Origin: Synergistaceae bacterium
GTDB taxonomy: Bacteria > Synergistota > Synergistia > Synergistales > Synergistaceae
Assembly (NCBI GenBank): GCA_030539135.1
Contig: JAUNSQ010000040.1
Location: 1 to 10,404 of the forward strand
DNA length: 10,404 nucleotides
Direction: 5' to 3'
The notes beneath the pieces were generated by a model. It was not told where the DNA came from and made no database searches. It saw nothing but the letters and a program-made list of their open reading frames with translations. Within the stretch, counting starts at the first letter, position 1, and every line of letters starts with the position of its first letter. Below, piece after piece: positions 4,078-10,404 of the stretch. A program made the position numbers and the translations under genes.

Positions 4078-6990
4078 ATGAAGACTTACTATTACATTTC
4101 CGAGTGCGCCGAGACGTTTGCAAAGTTCTATGACACGAACGGCGAGAATGGAATTTTTATAATCCCTTCGGCGCTGGATAAAGAGCAAATGCTGAGGCTC
4201 GTTTCCAGGGACGGCTCGTTCTTCGGCCCGCGCCCGCAGATATTGACGCTGGGCGAGCTTTACCGCAAACTGGCTGAGGCCGCGGATGTCGCTCCACGCC
4301 GCGTCATTGACCCGCCCGACCATTCTCTTATCATAAGCTACGTCCTTTCGCAGTACCTCGAAGACGCGCGAACTAACGGGCTTGAGCTTCCGGCTGGCGT
4401 GGCCCACGCGGGGTTTGTCTCCGTGCTTGGCGATAATATCAAAAACATGCTTGCCGAGGACGTGACGCCGAAGTATCTCAAGGAAAAACTTGCCGTTGAC
4501 GACGATAATGAGAAGCCGTCGCCGGAGGCGATACTCTTCGATAATTACGCGCGATATATAGATTACCTAGATGGAAACGGCATCGCTGACGCCGCGCAGA
4601 TACCCTCGCTGACATGTGAGCTGCTTAACGTGCCAGAGGCTGCGGCTTTTGTCAAAGAGCATAGGTTTATGATTGTCGGCTTCCTGTCGTTCACTGGCTC
4701 GCAGCTGAAGCTGATAAGAGCCCTCGACGACGCAGCCGAGTGCTCTTATGTACTGCCCGAGACGGGGCTTGATGATTTTCATGACGCGATAAAACAAATC
4801 GGCGAGGACTATTCGGACAGGCCAAAATGGGACGCGAAAATTGCTAAACTGTCCGCCAGCAACACGCGGCTCGAATATGACTCGGTGGCGCGCGAGCTTG
4901 CGTTGTGGGCTTCGGACGGGACTCACGTCGACGATGAAAAGGAGTCGAAGCTCTCTCTGCTCGGGGATCTAAAAGATTACGGCGACGTAGGCATCCTTGT
5001 ACCGGAGGGCGCTTTGCCTCTGCTTACGCATTCGCTTGCCAGATACAAGATCCCATACAACGTACAGGTGCGCGGCGCTGTAGGCAAGACGTTGCTAGGC
5101 CAGCTCCCGCGCGTGATATGGAGCGCGTATGCCTCCGGCTGGGGGGCAAAGGAGACGGCGTTTATGCTTGCTGACCCACTGCTCAGGCGCGAGCCGTTCG
5201 CGGCGGACAAGTACGCTGAGAAATTTCTTGAGGGCTGCGATGCGTGGACGAAGGAGCTTCCAAGGACGCAAAGGGAGCTTTTTGAAAAGATAGGAGAGCT
5301 CTGCGCAAAGATTTCAAATGGCGGCGCCCTCTCGGATATTTTGAGCGTATGGCGCGCATTTTTGAGAGAGCTTGACGTGGCGGAGGTCGCGGCGACGTGC
5401 GCCGGCGAGAATATTTCGGCGGACGAAGTCGTAAAAGATATCACATCCGCGCTTGCCGAACTCGACAAAAAAATAAACGTCTTAACAGATATGTCGCGAG
5501 ACATCGGCGGCGCGTCAAAGGTCGTGTTCGCTGGAGCGAAAGCTATAGACGCGCTCGGCGACTGGGCGCGAACGGCTACGCTCCCTATGCAGCTCTCGCA
5601 GAGCCATTCCGCGACGATATACGCGGGGCCGCCGCCGACGCTGACCACGCACAGATATTGGGTAATGATGGATGTGGATTATAATACTTGGCCCGGCAAG
5701 CTGCGTGAGTCGCCGTTGCTGTCCGCCGAGAACAAGAAGAGGCTCAACGGGGAAAGGGGAGCCGACGCGCTTGCCCCCGCACCGCACATTCCGGAGCTGT
5801 ACGAGGAACGGGCGCAGAAGGAGGCCTTGTTCCGCCGCCTGATGGCGACAGGGCGCGACGGAGTTATCATCGCGCGTTCGACGACGGACGCGAATGGCAG
5901 ACCGGTGGGCGAGTCTCAGTTTGTGCCGAATTTGCTGGAGCAGAACGACAAAGACCGAAAGTGGCGGTTGGCGGCGGAGATAGAATATACTTTTTCAAAA
6001 GCTCTGCCGAATGGCGGTGACGTATTCTTCCCCGAGGCTGAGATATCCGTCGCGGAACCTAGATGCGACAGAGGAAGTTTCCCAAGGGAGAGCGAACCGT
6101 CATGGCGCGGCGAGCTGACCATTTCGCCAAGCTCGATAGACGACTTTGTCTCATGCCCGTATCTCTATTATTGCAGGCATATCCTCAAATTGCAGACCCC
6201 TCGTGTGGGGATATACGACCCGATGAGAGGTGGAAACGTGCTGCATGACGTTTGGAAGGCGGCAATAGCCGATTATGCCGCAAAGCCGCGCAGTTTCGCG
6301 CTGCTTGCGGCCTCTTATTTCGATGAAATGTGCAGAGAAAAATATCCAGAGCTTTTGACCGACGCGAGGCTTCGCCGCCACCACGACCGCCTTTTGAAAC
6401 AGGCAACGGCGTTGGCGGAACGCTTGGACTACATCGAAGATAACACGAAGGGAAAGAAGCTGGAGACGAAAGCGGAAGAGGGCCTTCCAAGCTATGAGAT
6501 AGACGGCGTTAAGTTCAAGGGGCGCTATGACAGGCTCGACATCTTTGACGAAGGCGTCGTCATCCTAGACTACAAATCCAACAGCGCGGGCAAACACAGG
6601 AACGACCTGCAGCTCGCGGCCTATGCCCTGATGCTGATGGAGCGCGAGGAGCAGGACATTCTCGGCTATGCGTGGCTTGGACACGCCGATAACTCCATCT
6701 TCGGTTATTTCCGCAGTGATTACAGGGGTATGTATGTCTCGAAGGAAAAATCCGAAACGGATAAGGCTAAAGAAGAGGCGCAGCTCACGAGGAATATCGA
6801 ACTTGCGAAACAGACGATGACAGAAATGGCGGAGGCTGTGAAGAGCGGCATATACAGGGCGAATTACGGAGCTAAGTATAACGGACAGAGCCGCTGCGCA
6901 AAGTGCGAATACCTCACGATATGCCGCAGGCGTGAAGCGCCGTTCTACGAGTTCGAAGAAGATAACGAGGGAGGCGGCGACGATGAGTAA
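4078..6990 (+). CDS. addB: AddB/RexB-type helicase-nuclease subunit, PD-(D/E)XK with Fe-S staple
   Basis: A 970-residue protein from ATG 4078, somewhat shorter than B. subtilis AddB (about 1,160). Residues 1-680 form the divergent helicase-like half and show no Walker A. The C-terminal third is a RecB-family nuclease. It opens with ISPSSIDDFVSCPYLYYC (682-699); GGNVLHDVW follows with the family His; then GRYDRLD with D818, ILDYKS with D831 and K833, and LQLAAYA with Q845 and Y849 complete the active site. Cysteines C693, C940, C943 and C949 (one, then C-x2-C-x5-C) match the 4Fe-4S staple of AddB. With AddA it should bind DNA ends, degrade or resect them, probably recognise a Chi-like site, and hand a 3' strand to RecA. 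The acidic tail (EEDNEGGGDDE) is coded by the DNA that carries the addA ribosome binding site. addA overlaps it by 8 bases. Confidence 0.85.
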   Translation: MKTYYYISECAETFAKFYDTNGENGIFIIPSALDKEQMLRLVSRDGSFFGPRPQILTLGELYRKLAEAADVAPRRVIDPPDHSLIISYVLSQYLEDARTNGLELPAGVAHAGFVSVLGDNIKNMLAEDVTPKYLKEKLAVDDDNEKPSPEAILFDNYARYIDYLDGNGIADAAQIPSLTCELLNVPEAAAFVKEHRFMIVGFLSFTGSQLKLIRALDDAAECSYVLPETGLDDFHDAIKQIGEDYSDRPKWDAKIAKLSASNTRLEYDSVARELALWASDGTHVDDEKESKLSLLGDLKDYGDVGILVPEGALPLLTHSLARYKIPYNVQVRGAVGKTLLGQLPRVIWSAYASGWGAKETAFMLADPLLRREPFAADKYAEKFLEGCDAWTKELPRTQRELFEKIGELCAKISNGGALSDILSVWRAFLRELDVAEVAATCAGENISADEVVKDITSALAELDKKINVLTDMSRDIGGASKVVFAGAKAIDALGDWARTATLPMQLSQSHSATIYAGPPPTLTTHRYWVMMDVDYNTWPGKLRESPLLSAENKKRLNGERGADALAPAPHIPELYEERAQKEALFRRLMATGRDGVIIARSTTDANGRPVGESQFVPNLLEQNDKDRKWRLAAEIEYTFSKALPNGGDVFFPEAEISVAEPRCDRGSFPRESEPSWRGELTISPSSIDDFVSCPYLYYCRHILKLQTPRVGIYDPMRGGNVLHDVWKAAIADYAAKPRSFALLAASYFDEMCREKYPELLTDARLRRHHDRLLKQATALAERLDYIEDNTKGKKLETKAEEGLPSYEIDGVKFKGRYDRLDIFDEGVVILDYKSNSAGKHRNDLQLAAYALMLMEREEQDILGYAWLGHADNSIFGYFRSDYRGMYVSKEKSETDKAKEEAQLTRNIELAKQTMTEMAEAVKSGIYRANYGAKYNGQSRCAKCEYLTICRRREAPFYEFEEDNEGGGDDE
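6967..6974 (+). promoter_or_regulatory. Ribosome binding site of addA inside the end of addB
   Basis: GAGGGAGG, 8 bases before ATG 6983. The start overlaps the addB stop as ATGAGTAA (6983-6990), which suggests coupled translation and matched amounts of the two subunits. Confidence 0.8.
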
Positions 6991-9900
6991 CGCCAGAATT
7001 GCGGAGATACTCGATGGTTTGATTTCCGACCAGCCCGAGCAAAACAAAGCGATAAAAAGCCTCGCGCCTCTGACCGTCGTAAGCGCCGGGGCTGGAACGG
7101 GGAAGACTCAGACGCTTTCTCAGCGCGTCGCGTATCTGCTTGCCTCCGATGAGACATGCGAAATCGAACAGATACTTGTGCTCACGTTCACAGAGAAGGC
7201 CGCGCGCGAGATGCAGGATAGGATAAAGAAAACGATATGCGAATGGCACAAGGACAATCAGAGAGAACTTGCGTCATTAAAAAAGGCCATCGACCATATC
7301 GACGACGCGTGTATATCGACGCTCCACTCCTTCGCAATGAAGGTCATTCGCGAATCCGGGCTTAATCTTGACCTTGACCCTTCGGCGCAGATCGCCCCGG
7401 CCCCTATGGAAGACGTCTGGTGGAAGACGTTCGCCGACGCGCTTGGAACGATGTCATGCGGCGCTCTCAAAAGACTTTTTGACGCCGAGAGCGACGATGG
7501 CATGAAGTGGATAAAGAGAATAGACGGCCTATTTGAAGAAGAGGCGTTGAGCGAGCTTGTCTCAGCCTATGACCCGAACACACTTTCTGAGGCGGCAAAA
7601 ACGGCCTCTGAAAAGCTCGGCAGCCTCGGCAAGACCGCTGAATACCTATTTGACGAGGATATGAGCAAAGACGGAAGCCCGTTGCTGACTGACGTCAAAT
7701 CGTACCAAGCGAAGATACCCGAGATATGGGGGCTGTGGTGGGATGAGATATTTGCCTTGCCGGATATATGCGAGGAACTTTATAAAGATAAAGCCGCCGC
7801 TTTTAATATAAGACTGCGCGAGATACATCAAAATTTCAGCTCCGCCGAGCCGACCGACGAAAATATGCTGGAATTCGTAAAGAAACTTCTAACAGACGGC
7901 ATCGGCAATCTTCAGGGGACAGGGAACTCTAAGCTCAAGAAAAATATAGACGAGCTGCTGCCCGAGGGAATGACTCTTGGAACGTGGCGCGACGAAGCTA
8001 AACTTATACTGTTGATGGCTTCTGCTCCGTCGGACGAGGAGCTCGCCCTGATAGCGATGCTGAACAGGATATGCGCCGTCGGATGGGAGTGCTGGGACAG
8101 GCTGCGTCGTCGCGACGGCGTGTTGTCGATGAACGACCTCATCCGCTACGCCGCGGAAGTTCTCGAAAGAGACCCGGCCTATGGCGGACAGTTCAAGCAC
8201 ATTCTTGTGGATGAATTTCAAGATACGGACGGACTGCAGGATAAGATGATACAGTCGCTGTGGCGCGAGGGCGAGAACACCCTCTTTGTCGTCGGCGACC
8301 TCAAGCAGTCTATATACCGCTTCCGCCACGCTGACCTCACGATATTTCAGGGATACATCGACATGGCGAAGAACAGCCCGGAAAAGTATTGTTACGTAAC
8401 GCTGGACAAGAGTTTTAGGACGCGCGGCGTCCTGCTTGAGCGATTCAATAAGATATTCGGCGAGATGTGGGAAGACGGCATAGAAGACAAATCTATGGAA
8501 TACGAGGAGCTGCGCTGCCCTGAGACGGTAAAGTGGTGGCAGGAGAGAAACAGCTGTCAGATCGACCCCGTCATGCCCTTGTTGATGCCGGTAGAAGAGA
8601 GAGAACTTAACGAAACGAAGAAAAAAGACAGCCAATGGGTCAGCGCCGAAAAGCCATCCGACATGAAGGACAGACTCTATGGGAAGATCGCAGAACGTAT
8701 TAGCGTAATGTGCAGAGATAAAGCAAAGGTCTGGGGCGTTATTGGAAAAGATGACAACGATAAGGATAAATATGGTTTCCGCCCGGTACAGTTAAGGGAT
8801 TTTGCCTTGCTCGTACCGACGCGCACCGCGTATCCGCTGATTGAGCGCGCGTTTCGGGCCGCTAACCTCCCATTTGTCCTCTGTACGAGCAAGAGTTATT
8901 TCACTCGAGGCGAGGTCTCAGACCTGGTTAACCTCATATCGCTGCTGGCCTCGCCTAACAGCTCTGAATATCTCGCGGGCTGGCTTGCTTCTCCGTTCAG
9001 CGGCGCGGAAGTCGGCGACGCAGCGAGATTTATGGCTGAAGCCTCCGCGATGCCGCGCGGAGAAGAGAAAACGGTCCTTCTGGCGGAATATGTGAGGGCC
9101 AACGCCCCCGAAGTCTGGCGGAGGGTCGAGGAATTGCGTACCGTCGCCGAGCTTCGTGGGGTGTCGCAGATGCTGCTTGAGATAATGGAAAATCAGGGCT
9201 ACCTACGGTCATACGACTCCGACCAGCGCGCCAAAGTAAACGCGAACATATCAAAACTAGCCGACTTAGCCGCTGAATATGAGATGTCGCAGGGACGCTC
9301 GTTTTCCGGCTGCGCCGATTATCTGCGTTTTTCGGTGAACGAGGCGCAGCAGAAAGAGGAACCAGATATCGCGGATGAAGACCTAGACGCTGTGAAGGTT
9401 CTGACTATCCACGCTTCAAAGGGGCTTGAATACCCGATAGTCATCCTTACCGGCGCCGACGTGAGTTCCGTAAAAATATCAGGCATCTGCATATCTCCCA
9501 GATATGGCGTCGTAGTCAAGAAACTTCCCGACTATCTGCGCGGAGAAGACTCCTCCATACCGGAAAACACGGTGTCTGGAGCATGGTATGCAGAGACCGA
9601 AAAGCAGAAAGAACTGGCCGAGAAGGAGCGCCTCTGGTATGTCGCGGCTACTCGCGCTCGCGACTCGCTCATGATTTGCGGTTTAGCCATGACGGAAGGC
9701 AGGGATGGCGGCAGCATCAAGCCTCCGAAGCCTGAAAGTTTCCTTGGACATGTCCTTGCCGCAGACGAAGACGAAACTTTATTCAAACGGGAATACATAA
9801 GAAAAGAGAACGCCGCAAACATCAAATATCATTACGCGAAAGCCGAGAACGACGGGGGACCGATGCGTGAACGCAGACTCAGCGTCGTCTCTCCCGCTAC

Positions 9901-10404
9901 GCTTGGGCGGCTCTCTGCCACGGTCTACGCGCTGCTCAGGTGGTGTCCCAAGGCTTACAGGATAACCTATCGTCAGGGCAGGAGTATGCAATGGGCGTCG
10001 CAGGGGGCGGACGAGACCGGCGGCTCCGACTTCGGGACGCTGGCCCACTGGGTACTCGCAAGATGGAATTTCAAAAAAGAGTCCATAGAATTCTGGCTTC
10101 CGGACGAGAATCCCGAAAGGTACTCCAAGGCGCTGGCATCAATCCCTGTGGAATGCCGCGAGGAGTTCCGCGAGAAAAGGTCACGGGGGTCGCTTGTCGG
10201 TTTGCTGAGTGATTTCGCGGACTGGGATGAATGTGATAAACTCGCCGAACTTGCGCGAACAAAAAAGCTAAACAAAGAGACATCATTCCGAGTGCTTGAC
10301 GACGACTTGCTCATGGTCGGAGCCACTGACATGTACTGGGAAGATGGGCACACGGTCTATCTTCGCGACTGGAAGACGACGCGCGAGGACATCACCCCCG
10401 AATA
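6983..10404 (+). CDS. addA: AddA-type UvrD/SF1A helicase-nuclease subunit (3' end outside window)
   Basis: The frame is open for 1,140 codons to the window edge; AddA proteins are usually about 1,150-1,250 residues, so roughly the last hundred are missing. All SF1A helicase motifs are present: Q motif QPEQ (17-20), Walker A AGAGTGKT (35-42), motif Ia TFTEKAA (68-74), STLHSF (112-117), Walker B VDEFQD (409-414), motif III VVGDLKQSIYRFR (436-448), motif IV SFRTR (477-481), motif V TIHASKGLEYP (808-818) and motif VI WYVAATRAR (885-893). The long stretch 125-390 between STLHSF and Walker B is the 1B/accessory region typical of the RecB/AddA group. The nuclease domain starts near 980 with ATVYALLRWCPKAYR (C988) and continues with GTLAHWVL (H1022), D1116 and D1129-W-K1131, so the metal-binding residues seen are intact. 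It is the ATP-driven 3'-5' motor and second nuclease of the AddAB complex, acting in the cytosol with AddB on DNA ends. Confidence 0.9.
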   Translation, partial: MSNARIAEILDGLISDQPEQNKAIKSLAPLTVVSAGAGTGKTQTLSQRVAYLLASDETCEIEQILVLTFTEKAAREMQDRIKKTICEWHKDNQRELASLKKAIDHIDDACISTLHSFAMKVIRESGLNLDLDPSAQIAPAPMEDVWWKTFADALGTMSCGALKRLFDAESDDGMKWIKRIDGLFEEEALSELVSAYDPNTLSEAAKTASEKLGSLGKTAEYLFDEDMSKDGSPLLTDVKSYQAKIPEIWGLWWDEIFALPDICEELYKDKAAAFNIRLREIHQNFSSAEPTDENMLEFVKKLLTDGIGNLQGTGNSKLKKNIDELLPEGMTLGTWRDEAKLILLMASAPSDEELALIAMLNRICAVGWECWDRLRRRDGVLSMNDLIRYAAEVLERDPAYGGQFKHILVDEFQDTDGLQDKMIQSLWREGENTLFVVGDLKQSIYRFRHADLTIFQGYIDMAKNSPEKYCYVTLDKSFRTRGVLLERFNKIFGEMWEDGIEDKSMEYEELRCPETVKWWQERNSCQIDPVMPLLMPVEERELNETKKKDSQWVSAEKPSDMKDRLYGKIAERISVMCRDKAKVWGVIGKDDNDKDKYGFRPVQLRDFALLVPTRTAYPLIERAFRAANLPFVLCTSKSYFTRGEVSDLVNLISLLASPNSSEYLAGWLASPFSGAEVGDAARFMAEASAMPRGEEKTVLLAEYVRANAPEVWRRVEELRTVAELRGVSQMLLEIMENQGYLRSYDSDQRAKVNANISKLADLAAEYEMSQGRSFSGCADYLRFSVNEAQQKEEPDIADEDLDAVKVLTIHASKGLEYPIVILTGADVSSVKISGICISPRYGVVVKKLPDYLRGEDSSIPENTVSGAWYAETEKQKELAEKERLWYVAATRARDSLMICGLAMTEGRDGGSIKPPKPESFLGHVLAADEDETLFKREYIRKENAANIKYHYAKAENDGGPMRERRLSVVSPATLGRLSATVYALLRWCPKAYRITYRQGRSMQWASQGADETGGSDFGTLAHWVLARWNFKKESIEFWLPDENPERYSKALASIPVECREEFREKRSRGSLVGLLSDFADWDECDKLAELARTKKLNKETSFRVLDDDLLMVGATDMYWEDGHTVYLRDWKTTREDITPE

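Noticed and set aside
5065..5103. GAVGKT in the middle of AddB as a possible Walker A.
   Set aside because: The spacing does not fit G-x4-GK(S/T): the residue four before the GK is not glycine. The position, in the part following an IPY motif, is also wrong for the nucleotide-binding site.
7889..8635. A long minus-strand frame of 248 residues inside addA.
   Set aside because: It is antisense to the stretch that carries helicase motifs II, III and IV. Long shadow frames are expected opposite GC-richer coding DNA.
1..10404. CRISPR array, insertion sequence, phage or retron-like element.
   Set aside because: I found no regularly spaced repeats, no transposase, integrase or reverse transcriptase motifs, and no terminal inverted repeats flanking any gene group.

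Overview
The window has two parts. The left part (about 1-3934) holds five small, functionally unrelated genes separated by AT-rich gaps. The right part (about 4078-10404) holds two long, tightly packed genes that form an AddB/AddA-type helicase-nuclease pair for double-strand-break repair. I see no transposase, integrase, CRISPR array, rRNA or tRNA. The organism cannot be fixed from this sequence. The addB-addA gene order, strong GGAGG-type ribosome binding sites, mixed GC content with frequent ATA and AGG codons, and a DUF3795/GIY-YIG/Fic gene set suggest an anaerobic, host-associated bacterium. Synergistota or a Clostridia-like lineage are both plausible, and this is inference only.

Layout: (1) the 3' end of an ankyrin-repeat gene (1-429, +), cut by the window edge. 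(2) A short AT-rich gap with a perfect TTGACA-N16-TATAAT promoter (467-494) and, about 60 bases past the likely start site, a strong intrinsic terminator (553-589). The roughly 88-nt transcript between them is a candidate small RNA. (3) Three minus-strand genes: a DUF3795 cysteine-rich protein (687-1244), a small degenerate GIY-YIG family protein (1350-1703) and an unrecognised 249-residue protein (1848-2597). Each has its own good ribosome binding site, and the gaps between them are 105-144 bases. (4) A 314-base divergent intergenic region with overlapping inverted repeats (2746-2782). (5) A class II Fic AMP-transferase with a C-terminal winged helix (2912-3934, +). (6) addB (4078-6990, +), overlapped by 8 bases by (7) addA (6983 to beyond 10404, +), which the window edge cuts inside its nuclease domain.

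AddA carries all the UvrD/SF1A helicase motifs and the start of a RecB-type nuclease. AddB carries a complete second RecB-type nuclease with a four-cysteine iron-sulphur staple, but no recognisable Walker A. Together they should form a two-nuclease, single-motor AddAB enzyme that resects DNA ends for RecA. The left part looks like an accessory gene cluster next to this core repair operon. I see nothing that ties the small genes into one system. The most interesting items are the orphan promoter-terminator unit at 467-589, the overlapping inverted repeats upstream of fic, and a lone nuclease-domain cysteine in AddA.
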